A stretch of 34,036 bases of DNA from the NCBI GenBank assembly GCA_944381575.1, contig CALWLS010000014.1, positions 1 to 34,036 of the forward strand. Direction: 5' to 3'. Of this stretch, positions 8,386 through 15,680 are shown piece after piece. The translations under genes and the position numbers were made by a program. A model generated the notes under the pieces. It made no database searches. It worked only from the letters and a program-made list of their open reading frames with translations, and was not told the origin of the DNA. Each line of letters begins with the position of its first letter. Within the stretch, counting starts at the first letter, position 1. Origin of the DNA: an uncultured Lachnospiraceae bacterium. GTDB lineage: Bacteria; Bacillota; Clostridia; Lachnospirales; Lachnospiraceae.

Positions 8386-8415
8386 ATCTCCTGATATTCT
8401 CGGATATCCTGAGAT
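8386..8415 (+). promoter_or_regulatory. Inverted repeat in the cysE leader
   Basis: ATCTC-CT-GATAT, a 6-base loop, then ATATC-CT-GAGAT: two 5-bp stems around a symmetrical CT/CT mismatch, followed by a T-rich run. It ends 28 bases before the start codon. It could be an operator or a leader hairpin controlling serine acetyltransferase; the sequence does not decide. Confidence 0.4.
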
Positions 8416-8443
8416 TTATTCTTTTTATTTAGAGGTAAAAGAC

Positions 8444-9328
8444 ATGGACTACAGCAACAGAGAAGCTGATGCAAGAAGACTTATAAAGACGATAGAGGAC
8501 GTTGCCTCCACGCTGCAGGCCACCGGTTCCACGGACCATGATTCAAGATATATAGGAATGGAGGAGGCCGTCAAGGAGGCCATAAAGCACCTGTTCGTTG
8601 CACTTTTCCCTTATCATTTCGGAAGGGCCAGGGAACGCTTCAATCCCGTTGAAAAACGCGCCTGGGAGCTTATGCGCTGCTATGACGCCGTTTCCCGCGC
8701 ACTAATGTTCGTCCTGGACGACCAGAAGACCGCCGAGGAGACCGCGGATAAGCTTATGCACAGGCTTCCTGAGGTGCTGGAATATCTCAATACTGACATC
8801 CAGGCAGCTTATGAGGGGGATCCTGCGGCCATCAGCACTGACGAGGTCATCCTTACATATCCGGCCTTTAAGGCTATCTGCATTTACCGCATAGCCCATG
8901 AGCTCTATGTGATGCGTATTCCTATCATGCCTCGAATGATGACGGAGTTTGCCCATGCCGAGACCGGGATAGATATCCATCCTGGGGCTACCATAGGCAA
9001 GTATTTCTTTATAGACCACGGCACCGGCGTGGTCATAGGCGAGACCACCACCATCGGAGAGCACGTTAAGCTCTACCAGCATGTTACCCTCGGCGCAAAG
9101 AGCTTTGAGGCCAACGACGACGGCACTCTCGTTAAGGGTATCAAGCGCCACCCGGATATCGGCAACCACGTCGTTGTATACGCCGGAGCAACCATCCTCG
9201 GAGGCAACACCCATATCGGAGATAACTGCGTCATCGGCGGAAGCGTATGGCTTACCCACTCCCTGCCTGCAGGTGAGACAGTCACCGTCCGCGTGACCGA
9301 GGGCGTACAGATAAGCTCGCATGACTGA
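8444..9328 (+). CDS. cysE: Serine O-acetyltransferase
   Basis: The enzyme transfers acetyl from acetyl-CoA to L-serine, giving O-acetylserine, the carbon acceptor for cysteine synthesis. The 294-residue chain has a helical N-terminal part (about 1-165) and a left-handed beta-helix of hexapeptide repeats (about 165-290). The segment HAETGIDIHPGATIGKYFFI leads to DHGTGVVIGE, whose Asp191-His192 match the Asp157-His158 catalytic pair of E. coli CysE. A lysine-rich loop (KGIKRHPDI) precedes further repeats. The start has AGAGGTAAAAGAC. The gene stands alone; no cysteine synthase is adjacent. The longer N-terminus resembles the EpsC-type Firmicute enzymes. Confidence 0.92.
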   Translation: MDYSNREADARRLIKTIEDVASTLQATGSTDHDSRYIGMEEAVKEAIKHLFVALFPYHFGRARERFNPVEKRAWELMRCYDAVSRALMFVLDDQKTAEETADKLMHRLPEVLEYLNTDIQAAYEGDPAAISTDEVILTYPAFKAICIYRIAHELYVMRIPIMPRMMTEFAHAETGIDIHPGATIGKYFFIDHGTGVVIGETTTIGEHVKLYQHVTLGAKSFEANDDGTLVKGIKRHPDIGNHVVVYAGATILGGNTHIGDNCVIGGSVWLTHSLPAGETVTVRVTEGVQISSHD

Positions 9329-9547
9329 ATCTTATATTTTGACATGAAATAAAAAAGAACTTTAAGCAACGAGCTCGACCGTCACTGTGTTGCCTTTCCG
9401 GATGATAAAGAATATCTGCTCAAAATTATGGATATTGAATATATAAAATTATCATAGGCTTAAAGCTAAGGCTGATACAGCCATAAGATATGGTATGACT
9501 TAATAAACTATCGGTCACCTTTTTTCATGAACTGTGGAGTTTTATAT

Positions 9548-9569
9548 GTTCAAAATACCAGTTTTGAAC
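9548..9569. repeat. Perfect 8-bp inverted repeat
   Basis: GTTCAAAA, 6-nt loop, TTTTGAAC. No T-run follows on either strand, so it is not an obvious terminator. Confidence 0.5.
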
Positions 9570-9596
9570 GGATAAAATTTAGGAGCATGCTAAAAA

Positions 9597-9690
9597 GGGT
9601 GACGTAAACGGTAAAGTTTACAGATAAGAATAAGAAACGATTGGGTATGGGTGACTTAAACCATTAAATAATACAGATAAAAATGAATAA
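9597..9690. repeat. Two-copy direct repeat, period 52 bp
   Basis: Copy 1 (9597-9637) and copy 2 (9649-9690) both start GGGTGAC, continue with TAAA, and end with TACAGATAA followed by AAT and A-rich sequence. The interior is more diverged. Neither copy encodes a protein. Confidence 0.5.
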
Positions 9691-9773
9691 ATCCCGATTT
9701 TAGATGAAATGTTTGCAGATCATGCAGCCAAGAGGCTCTCACATCTTCTATATGTTTTATAACGCTCTATTAT

Positions 9774-9798
9774 GGTCGACCCCTGGTCGACCTTTTTT
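9774..9798 (+). terminator. Plus-strand terminator after the gene-free stretch
   Basis: GGTCGACC, 3-nt loop, GGTCGACC, then TTTTTT. It is the first convincing plus-strand terminator after cysE, so it could end a long cysE transcript or a small RNA made from 9329-9773. Confidence 0.65.
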
Positions 9799-9808
9799 GT
9801 TCGGATAC

Positions 9809-9846
9809 AAAAACAGCGGAAGGCCTTATATACTTGGCTTTCCGCT
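9809..9846 (-). terminator. Terminator of tRNA-Gly
   Basis: On the minus strand a hairpin (AGCGGAAAGCC / GGCCTTCCGCT, one mismatch) is followed by GTTTTTGT. It starts 13 bases after the tRNA 3' end. Confidence 0.7.
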
Positions 9847-9858
9847 ATGTTCTGAGAG

Positions 9859-9929
9859 AGCGGGTGATGGGAATCGAACCCACGTATACAGCTTGGAAGG
9901 CTGTCATTCTACCATTGAACTACACCCGC
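9859..9929 (-). tRNA. tRNA-Gly, anticodon UCC
   Basis: Read on the minus strand, the 71-nt sequence folds as a standard cloverleaf. The acceptor is GCGGGTG/CACCCGC, the D stem is GTTC/GAAT, the anticodon stem ACAGC/GCTGT encloses loop CTTCCAA (anticodon TCC), and the T arm GTGGG-TTCGATT-CCCAT has one G.U. The discriminator is U. CCA is not encoded. Confidence 0.95.
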
Positions 9930-9942
9930 AACGGCGATAGTT

Positions 9943-9971
9943 ATATTATCATGCCGGGCTTTTTATGTCAA
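9943..9971 (-). promoter_or_regulatory. Strong promoter of tRNA-Gly
   Basis: On the minus strand a perfect TTGACA, 17 bases, TAATAT. It ends 14 bases upstream of the mature tRNA 5' end, as expected for a stable-RNA promoter. Confidence 0.8.
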
Positions 9972-10162
9972 GAAAAAATATGCGATTTACTGTTTTTAAA
10001 TATTTTTTTCGAGGTTTTGCGGCTTTCTTACGCTTTTTTACAGATCCCGTACTTCTGTTGCCCTTGGACCTGGTCGAGGGTTTACAGTGTGGAAAACAAA
10101 AACAAAAGAAATAAGTGTGGATAGCAAAATACAACCACAAACAATAACGGAGGTTTAAAAAT

Positions 10163-10627
10163 ATGAAGCTTAAAAAAGCAGCGCTTATGTTTGTTACCGC
10201 AGCGGCCCTTGCCGCCAATACCATCCCTGCATTTGCCATGGGCTTTGTCCATGCTGACGGGGGCACAAAATATGACTGGGGCGACGGAAACTACTGCACC
10301 GGAAATTGGGTGCGCCGCAACGACCACTGGTATTATTTCGGCGACGACCAGCTCATGCGTACCGGCTGGATACAGCGTGACAACACCTGGTATTACGCCG
10401 CAGATACCGGTGAGCTTCAGGCAGGCATAATGAACATCAATGGAAATGTATATTACTTTGACAAGCAGACCTGTAAGATGGTGACCGGTCTCCATGAATA
10501 TGATTTTGACGCCTACAACTTTACTGAGAACGGCGTTGTGGGCGACTCCCCTTATGTAAATGAACGCTGGGACAGCAATGGCAATCTTCTGTACGGACAG
10601 AAGAACCATGTCCGCGGTAATATCTGA
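10163..10627 (+). CDS. Secreted protein with cell-wall-binding (choline-binding-like) repeats
   Basis: The product is a 154-residue exported protein. Residues 1-25 are a signal peptide (KLKK, hydrophobic core, cleavage after AFA). The mature part is made of aromatic repeats of the cell-wall/choline-binding type: NWVRRNDHWYYFGDDQLMRTG, then GWIQRDNTWYYAADTGELQAG, then GNVYYFDKQTCKMVTG. These repeats usually bind teichoic-acid choline or other cell-wall glycans. No catalytic domain is attached, so it may be a wall-associated or adhesive protein, or a small carrier. The ribosome site GGAGG lies 8 bases before the ATG. The gene is alone between the tRNA and a strong bidirectional terminator. Confidence 0.8.
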   Translation: MKLKKAALMFVTAAALAANTIPAFAMGFVHADGGTKYDWGDGNYCTGNWVRRNDHWYYFGDDQLMRTGWIQRDNTWYYAADTGELQAGIMNINGNVYYFDKQTCKMVTGLHEYDFDAYNFTENGVVGDSPYVNERWDSNGNLLYGQKNHVRGNI

Positions 10628-10645
10628 TGCCCTTATCCTTTTTAA

Positions 10646-10690
10646 AGGGCCCGGGAGAAATGACAAAGCATTTCCCCGGGCCCCGTTTTT
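10646..10690. terminator. Bidirectional terminator between convergent genes
   Basis: A very stable hairpin: GGGCCCGGG plus AAATG pairs with CATTT plus CCCGGGCCC around a 6-nt loop. It is flanked by TTTTT on the plus strand and an AT-rich TTTAAAAA on the minus strand. It lies between the secreted-protein gene and the MerR gene, which converge. Confidence 0.85.
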
Positions 10691-10720
10691 ATAGAGATAT
10701 AACACAAAACGTGTTGCAGC

Positions 10721-11509
10721 TCAGTCCACCGGCGCATATATCTCCACCATGTGCAGATGCTCTCCGTTTTCGATAAGGTGGTACATGGAATGGGCGTACA
10801 CCGTGCCTTTAAGCCTGATGCCCTCACTGACAGCATAGTTTATGACGCTGTCTATATGCTCCTCCTCAGGATAAGGAACAGGCGAACAGACCGTAAGCTT
10901 TATGCAGTCCATGGCGCTTAAGGCGTTTTTATCCATGATGCGGTCTGAGAGCCCGAGCGCTTCGATCTCCTGACCGGAAAGCTCAAGGTAGCTTCTTACA
11001 GGCCTTTTCCCGGCTCTTATATCAAACTCGGTATTGAGATAACAGAAAAGCATGTCTCCGTTTTCCCTTCCGAAATCGAAGTAATCCTTTACCGTGTCAA
11101 AGAAATCCTCCCGTATCTCAGACATCCTGAAGGCCTCAGGCATCGCTCCACGGGTAAAGCCCCGGCTGCTGCGTTCTCCGAAATACTCCGCCATGAGCTT
11201 TAAGTGTTCCACGTTGCGCTCATGCCTTATTATCTCACGCTCCTCCTCCCGGAGCTTTTTCTTTATAATTGACAGCATGTCCTCTGCATCCCCGGCATTT
11301 ATAAGCTCCCTTATGCTCTCCGCCGGAATACTGCTGTCCCTGTAAAAACGCACTCCTATGAGATAATAAATATCCCGCTCACTGTATATCCTGTATCCGT
11401 TCTCATCCCTTTTCGGGCTTATAAGTCCTTCTTCCTCGTATATCCTCAAGGTATCGCGGCTGACCCCTAAGAGATCAGCCACCTCTCCTATAAGAAAATG
11501 TCTATCCAT
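10721..11509 (-). CDS. MerR-family transcriptional regulator with effector-binding-like C-terminus
   Basis: A 262-residue DNA-binding regulator. The N-terminal winged helix-turn-helix is typical of MerR: FLIGEVADLLGVSRDTLRIYEEEGLISPKRDENGYRIYS (residues 5-43). It is followed by a coiled-coil dimerisation helix rich in Lys/Glu/Arg (about 80-110). The C-terminal 140 residues contain alternating strands (MLFCYLNTEF, IKLTVCSPVPYPEE, RLKGTVYAHSMYHLIENGEHLHMVEIYAP), which fits a GyrI-like small-molecule-binding domain. The target promoter is not evident. The start has only a weak AGAGAATG. A palindrome lies at 11599-11610, upstream between this gene and dapF. Ligand unknown. Confidence 0.85.
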   Translation of the reverse strand: MDRHFLIGEVADLLGVSRDTLRIYEEEGLISPKRDENGYRIYSERDIYYLIGVRFYRDSSIPAESIRELINAGDAEDMLSIIKKKLREEEREIIRHERNVEHLKLMAEYFGERSSRGFTRGAMPEAFRMSEIREDFFDTVKDYFDFGRENGDMLFCYLNTEFDIRAGKRPVRSYLELSGQEIEALGLSDRIMDKNALSAMDCIKLTVCSPVPYPEEEHIDSVINYAVSEGIRLKGTVYAHSMYHLIENGEHLHMVEIYAPVD

Positions 11510-11598
11510 ATTTCATTCTCTGTCATTCCTTCATTGCCCAGTTAAAACCATACCTGATTTCAACGGCAATGCTCCGGAAACAAAACTTTCCCCTATAA

Positions 11599-11610
11599 AT
11601 ACTTTAGTAT
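11599..11610. promoter_or_regulatory. 12-bp palindrome upstream of the MerR gene
   Basis: ATACTTTAGTAT (ATACT-TT-AGTAT), about 90 bases upstream of the MerR start and 9 bases past the dapF stop. It could be an autoregulatory site; this is inference from position only. Confidence 0.25.
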
Positions 11611-11618
11611 ACGGGCCG

Positions 11619-12584
11619 TCAGCCGATAAGCCTTTTCACATTTACATCCGTTATCTCGCCCATGGCCGCGATATTCGTAGGTCCGGTAAGATAAAGCCCA
11701 TGTACCGATACATTTCCGTTATCCTCTTCGTCGATCTCCTCCACGTCAATGTAGAGATCGCCTCCCGTCATGGTCACCTTTACATTATTTCCGCTCACCT
11801 TATTAAGGAGAGTAAGCGCCGTGACTGCGCTTCCAGTGCCTGTGCCGCAGGCGTAGGTAAAGTCCTCGACTCCGCGCTCAAAGGTCCTTTCAAAGACCTT
11901 GTCATCACCCGTGACCTCGACAAAGCTTACGTTGGCTCCCTTTGGAAGCGCACTGTTAAATCTTAAGGCTCTTCCGAGCTCTCTTAACAGATCCTCGTCC
12001 GCATCCTTCAAATGCTCCCCGCCGCAGAGCTCCGAGACATTTTCCTTATATTCAACTATGAGGTGCGGGCTTCCCGGTTCTCCTAAAAGTATATATGAGC
12101 CCCTGCAGGAAAATCCGCTGTCCAGGCACATATCAAGACCCTTCTCCGCTGCCGCCCTCTTCCAGAAATCAAATTTGGCGTCAAGCTTTATCTCCTTTTC
12201 AAGCTCTATATGCGTAGGGTCGTTTAATCTTATCCTGTACAGCTCCTCATCTATGCGCTCACCGGTAACGATGCCGGCGGTGGTCTCTATCACCGGCCTT
12301 TCTCCCGCGAGCCCTGTTTCATAGCCGTATCTGCATATGCACCTTGCGCCGTTTCCGCACATCTCCCCGACACTTCCGTCGGAATTATAAAAAAGCATGC
12401 GGTAATCAGCCTCAGCTCCCTCGCTCGGCCTGTCCACCACCATGAATCCGTCCGCGCCTATGGATAAATGCCTCTCACATACGATTGCAGCCAACTTCGG
12501 AAATACCTCCGCAGGCAGTTTCTCTTCAATATTATTGATCAGGATAAAGTCATTTCCCGCTCCGTTCATTTTCCAGAATTTCAT
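11619..12584 (-). CDS. dapF: Diaminopimelate epimerase
   Basis: The enzyme interconverts LL- and meso-diaminopimelate, the penultimate step to lysine and the source of the peptidoglycan cross-link residue. The two catalytic cysteines are visible: MCGNGARCICRYG (Cys76) and TYACGTGTGSAVTA (Cys246). The N-terminus KMNGAGNDFILI is canonical. I start it at ATG 12584, with GGAGGGCTGT before it; a longer in-frame start at 12683 adds 33 residues unlike the family and lies upstream of that ribosome site. At 321 residues it is longer than the usual 275 or so, mostly through an insertion around residues 135-190. No other lysine gene is adjacent, and its divergent neighbour is carbonic anhydrase. Confidence 0.93.
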   Translation of the reverse strand: MKFWKMNGAGNDFILINNIEEKLPAEVFPKLAAIVCERHLSIGADGFMVVDRPSEGAEADYRMLFYNSDGSVGEMCGNGARCICRYGYETGLAGERPVIETTAGIVTGERIDEELYRIRLNDPTHIELEKEIKLDAKFDFWKRAAAEKGLDMCLDSGFSCRGSYILLGEPGSPHLIVEYKENVSELCGGEHLKDADEDLLRELGRALRFNSALPKGANVSFVEVTGDDKVFERTFERGVEDFTYACGTGTGSAVTALTLLNKVSGNNVKVTMTGGDLYIDVEEIDEEDNGNVSVHGLYLTGPTNIAAMGEITDVNVKRLIG

Positions 12585-12746
12585 ACAGCCCTCCTGTAAA
12601 TATCCAAAACACCGGAAGCCTCTGTCCGGCGCCTTTTTAATTATACAAAACTGTCCGGCGGCTGTGAACCTTACGCTCTGCATCTTTCAGTAATTCTTAA
12701 TAGATACGTATGATTTTAAAAGCTTGACACTTATGCCGGAATGGAA

Positions 12747-12775
12747 TTACTGTAATCTGGAAATACACTTATAAC
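12747..12775 (+). promoter_or_regulatory. Promoter candidate for carbonic anhydrase
   Basis: TTACTG, 17 bases, TATAAC, 37 bases before the start codon. A perfect TTGACA at 12724 has no -10 at 16-18 bases. Confidence 0.4.
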
Positions 12776-12812
12776 ATGATCTGAAAATATAATTCGGAAA
12801 GGATATGATCAG

Positions 12813-13355
12813 ATGATAAAGGAAATACTTGAATTTAACGAAAATTTTGTCCAGAACAAAGAATATGAGCCGTATATCACAAGCAAGTATCCAGACAAAA
12901 AGCTTGCCATACTTACATGCATGGATACAAGACTCACTGTGCTGCTGCCGGCTGCCCTCGGCTTAAAGAACGGGGACGCCAAGATCATCAAGAATGCCGG
13001 CGGCGTTGTCAACCATCCCTATGGCTCCGTGATGCGCAGCCTGCTCGTCGGCATACTTGAGCTCGGCGTTGAGGAGATCATGGTCATCGGCCACACCGAC
13101 TGCGGCGTACAGGGCATGGACGGGCAGAAAATGCTTAAAAAGCTTACCGAACGCGGCGTTGACCAGAAGCACATAGACATCGTCCGCCACGCCGGCATAG
13201 ATCTTGAAAAATGGCTCGGCGGTTTCGATTCCGTAGAGACCTCAGTAAAAGAGACCGTCGATATACTGAAAAACCATCCTCTTATGCCTGAGGACGTAAG
13301 GATATACGGATTCATCATAGATTCAGTTACCGGAAAGCTCACTGAGATCTGCTGA
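12813..13355 (+). CDS. Beta-class carbonic anhydrase
   Basis: A zinc enzyme that hydrates CO2 to bicarbonate, in the cytosol. The 180-residue chain has the beta-class metal site: Cys36 with Asp38 and Arg40 in TCMDTRL, and His94 with Cys97 in IGHTDCG. The NAGGVVNHPYGSVMRSL segment (61-77) forms the active-site wall. It resembles the short Rv1284-like beta enzymes. The start at 12813 has AAAGGA about ten bases upstream; an ATG seven bases earlier stops at once. The gene is monocistronic and ends at the hairpin at 13372. In an anaerobe it would feed bicarbonate to carboxylases; that role is inference. Confidence 0.9.
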   Translation: MIKEILEFNENFVQNKEYEPYITSKYPDKKLAILTCMDTRLTVLLPAALGLKNGDAKIIKNAGGVVNHPYGSVMRSLLVGILELGVEEIMVIGHTDCGVQGMDGQKMLKKLTERGVDQKHIDIVRHAGIDLEKWLGGFDSVETSVKETVDILKNHPLMPEDVRIYGFIIDSVTGKLTEIC

Positions 13356-13371
13356 ATATCCGCAGATGATC

Positions 13372-13394
13372 AGCTGAAGATCAGCTCTCTTTTT
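13372..13394 (+). terminator. Terminator of carbonic anhydrase
   Basis: AGCTGA, 3-nt loop, TCAGCT, then CTCTTTTT. It is 17 bases past the stop. The stop context GATCTGCTGAA is echoed by GATCAGCTGAA in the stem. Confidence 0.6.
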
Positions 13395-13434
13395 AATTAA
13401 GCCCGCTTAAGTTTTTTATGCTCTCAGCTTAATC

Positions 13435-13475
13435 AAGCCCGCTTAAGTCTATTATAGACCTCAGCGGGCTTTTGC
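13435..13475. terminator. Hairpin between convergent genes, with a duplicated arm
   Basis: AAGCCCGCT pairs with AGCGGGCTT (13463-13471), with an inner GTCTAT/ATAGAC stem and TTTTGCTTTT on the plus side. The left arm AAGCCCGCTTAAG occurs twice (13399-13411, followed by TTTTTT, and 13435-13447), so two alternative hairpins can form. It serves the carbonic anhydrase and HD-protein genes. Confidence 0.65.
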
Positions 13476-13485
13476 TTTTACCGGC

Positions 13486-14052
13486 TTATGCTCCGGTACC
13501 TTCAAGACCAAGCTCTTTAGCATAGGGCTTCATTCCCTCTATACATATGCCCGCCACTTCCTTTATATCCATGCCAAGCATCTCACAGCCCTTTAAGATC
13601 ACCTCACGGTCGCATTTCGCGGCAAAGCGCTTATCCTTAAATTTCTTCATAAAACTGGAGACCCCGAGATCGCTTAACCCGTTAGGCCTCATCCTTGCGC
13701 AGGCCCCGATTATGCCCGTCAGCTCATCCACCGTAAAAAGGCTCTTTTCCATATTTGTCACCGGCTCCACATCGGTGCATATGCCGTATCCATGGGACAT
13801 TATGGCCCTTACGTCCTCCGGATCCACCCCGGCACTGAGTAGCTCCTTTTCCGTATGCTTTAAATGCTCCTCCGGATATTTTTCATAATCATAATCATGC
13901 AGATAGCCCACCGCCCTCCAGTGCTCCGCATCCTCACCGAAATGGCCCGCCATGGCTCCCATGGCTGCGCTCACGCTCAAGCAATGATCCTTAAGACTTT
14001 CCGTCGTCACCATATCCTTACATAATTCTCTGGCTCTCTCTATAGTAAGCAT
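13486..14052 (-). CDS. HD-domain phosphohydrolase-like protein
   Basis: A 188-residue HD-superfamily metal-dependent phosphohydrolase. The metal ligands appear in order: His23 (KDHCLSVS), His52-Asp53 in GYLHDYDYE, His87 in IMSHGYG and Asp109 in TVDELTGII. This matches the small clostridial HD hydrolases annotated by their HDIG-like motif; the physiological substrate of such proteins is usually unknown. The start has GGAGGTGGGATAA before the ATG. The gene is monocistronic and convergent with carbonic anhydrase. No partner gene hints at function. Confidence 0.8.
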   Translation of the reverse strand: MLTIERARELCKDMVTTESLKDHCLSVSAAMGAMAGHFGEDAEHWRAVGYLHDYDYEKYPEEHLKHTEKELLSAGVDPEDVRAIMSHGYGICTDVEPVTNMEKSLFTVDELTGIIGACARMRPNGLSDLGVSSFMKKFKDKRFAAKCDREVILKGCEMLGMDIKEVAGICIEGMKPYAKELGLEGTGA

Positions 14053-14129
14053 TTATCCCACCTCCGCTCAGGATATTATATAAAATATTATATATCTCGC
14101 CTATCGGCTCGATGAGGCATTCGCCTTAT

Positions 14130-14157
14130 AGAGCTCCCTGTGCACACACGGAGCTCT
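14130..14157. repeat. Inverted repeat in the gap upstream of the decarboxylase
   Basis: AGAGCTCC, 12-nt loop, GGAGCTCT, with a smaller CCGGC/GCCGG hairpin at 14228-14242. Neither has a T-run. They lie in the 298-base divergent gap 14053-14350. I looked for a lysine riboswitch and did not find its conserved core. Confidence 0.4.
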
Positions 14158-14350
14158 GCAAGGTTCATTATTACATATATTTATCAAAGAAGTATAAGCC
14201 CGGAAAACCAAACTGTAAAGCAGACTCCCGGCTTCACGCCGGTAATAATGTAAATATCCCATAAGCTGTAAATATTGTTTATAAATTGCCTAAACCTCCG
14301 CTCATATGATAGATTAAGCATATAGGATTTTTTATTAAGGAGGCTTTCCT

Positions 14351-15571
14351 ATGGACTTAAAAGAGGTAATAAAAAAACAGGCTGAGCAGTATGACAGCTT
14401 TTACCTGTATGATGAAAATGTCATTAAGGAAAATGTCAGGAGCCTTAAAAAGGCCTTCCCTGAGGTCGAATTCCTTTATTCAATTAAATGCAACCCTGAG
14501 CGTCATGTGCTGGACAGCATATTTGCGGAAGGCTTCGGCGCAGATGCGGCAAGTCTCGGCGAGGTCATAAAAGCTAAGGACGCAGGCCTTCCTAAGGAAA
14601 AGATCTACTATTCCGCTCCCGGCAAGACCGTAAAGGATATAAGAGAGGCAATAGGCTACTCCGTTATTATCGCTGACAGCCTTTATGAGATGGAAAATAT
14701 CGACCGCATCTCGGCTGAGAGAAATACAGTCACTGATATCGGTGTCCGTATCAATCCGGCGTTTTCATATTTCGGTGAGGACGGTACTGCCGGCCCTTCC
14801 AAGTTCGGCATTGACGAGGACCAGTTCTACGGATTCCTTGAAAATAATAAATTAAAAAACATCCGCATTACCGGGCTTCACGTACACTTAAGGAGCCAGG
14901 AACTCGATCCTGCGGCCATACTCAGATATTACGAAAAAATGACCATGCTGGCGTCCCGCATCAAGGCCGCCCTCGGAGCAGAGCTTGAATATGTCAACAT
15001 GGGTTCAGGCATAGGCATTACTTTCTCACCTGAGGATAAGGCCATAGACATCGCTGCACTGGGCTCTCAGGCAAAGGCCTGCCTCGATGAATTCAGGAAG
15101 GCAAATCCTCATACAAGGGTGATCATAGAGACCGGCAGATATGCTTCGGGAAAGAGCGGAATATATGTGACCAAGGTCCTTGACCGCAAGGTATCCCACG
15201 GCAAGACCTTCCTCATTCTTAAAAACACCCTTAACGGCTTCGTAAGGCCTGCCCTTACCAACATGGCAAGGCTCCATGCCGGAGACCGGGATGCAGCGAT
15301 GTGGGAGCCGATGTTCACATCCGTTGACGCTTTCCAGTATTCTGCCCTTAAGGACGGCCCTGCTGATGAAAAGGTGACCCTTGTGGGAAATCTGTGTACC
15401 TCGACCGATATGGTAGTGGATAGCATAATGATGCCGCACCTTGAGCCCGGCGACCTTATTATCATGAACAACGCCGGCGCCTATGCTGCAGTAATGACTC
15501 CGATGCAGTTCGCTTCTCTGGAGCCGCCTAAGCAGCTCTTCCTTACCGTGGACGGAAGAGTGCTGGCCTGA
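14351..15571 (+). CDS. Fold-type III PLP-dependent amino-acid decarboxylase (LysA/BtrK-like)
   Basis: A 406-residue enzyme of the alanine-racemase-like fold, related to diaminopimelate, ornithine and acyl-carrier-linked glutamate decarboxylases. The PLP lysine is Lys46 in YSIKCNPE; the phosphate-binding loop is GSGIG (218-222); GLHVHLRSQ, the ETGRY segment (260-264) and NNAGAY (C-terminal dimer tyrosine) are all present. The loop normally reading GPxCESxD in LysA is here GNLCTSTD (346-353): Cys349 and Asp353 are kept but Glu is replaced by Thr350. Substrate specificity therefore probably differs from diaminopimelate, as in BtrK/PvsE-type members. The ribosome site AAGGAGG is strong. The cyclophilin gene follows after 109 bases. 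The substrate is not assigned. Confidence 0.8.
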   Translation: MDLKEVIKKQAEQYDSFYLYDENVIKENVRSLKKAFPEVEFLYSIKCNPERHVLDSIFAEGFGADAASLGEVIKAKDAGLPKEKIYYSAPGKTVKDIREAIGYSVIIADSLYEMENIDRISAERNTVTDIGVRINPAFSYFGEDGTAGPSKFGIDEDQFYGFLENNKLKNIRITGLHVHLRSQELDPAAILRYYEKMTMLASRIKAALGAELEYVNMGSGIGITFSPEDKAIDIAALGSQAKACLDEFRKANPHTRVIIETGRYASGKSGIYVTKVLDRKVSHGKTFLILKNTLNGFVRPALTNMARLHAGDRDAAMWEPMFTSVDAFQYSALKDGPADEKVTLVGNLCTSTDMVVDSIMMPHLEPGDLIIMNNAGAYAAVMTPMQFASLEPPKQLFLTVDGRVLA

Positions 15572-15635
15572 TGCCTGAGGTCTGGCCAGCCAGCCAGTTT
15601 GATCAGACAGCGATCCTATGCCTGCATTTTAGAAT

Positions 15636-15662
15636 CTTAGAATGTTTATTTAGAATGTTTAT
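15636..15662 (+). repeat. Tandem repeat in the decarboxylase-cyclophilin gap
   Basis: TTAGAATGTTTAT is repeated twice in tandem, with a third partial TTAGAATC just before, directly upstream of the cyclophilin ribosome site. Confidence 0.45.
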
Positions 15663-15680
15663 ATAGAAAGGACAACTACC

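Larger units (their letters stand above)
9329..9773. other. Gene-free stretch with inverted and direct repeats
   Basis: No plausible coding frame is seen between cysE and the tRNA. The stretch is AT-rich and carries GGTCACC plus a T-run (9513-9525) facing an almost complementary AAAAAGGGTGACG (9592-9604), the perfect inverted repeat GTTCAAAA/TTTTGAAC (9548-9569) and a two-copy 52-bp direct repeat (9597-9690). It may hold a small RNA or the remnant of an element; nothing decisive is visible. Confidence 0.4.

Noticed and set aside
9704-10124. Two overlapping plus-strand frames containing GDGNRTHV / GIEPTYTAW
   Set aside because: They read through the antisense of tRNA-Gly; such GNRTH peptides are a well-known false product of tRNA complements.
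9949-10705. Minus-strand frames with a Lys/Arg-rich tail (KKRKKAAKPRKKYLK)
   Set aside because: They lie opposite the secreted-repeat gene and its upstream region, have no ribosome site, and start within the antisense of a convincing signal peptide.
12585-12683. Upstream start adding 33 residues to DapF
   Set aside because: GGAGGGCTGT directly precedes ATG 12584, and the family N-terminus starts there.
14053-14350. Lysine riboswitch upstream of the decarboxylase
   Set aside because: Hairpins are present, but the conserved lysine-riboswitch core sequences are not.
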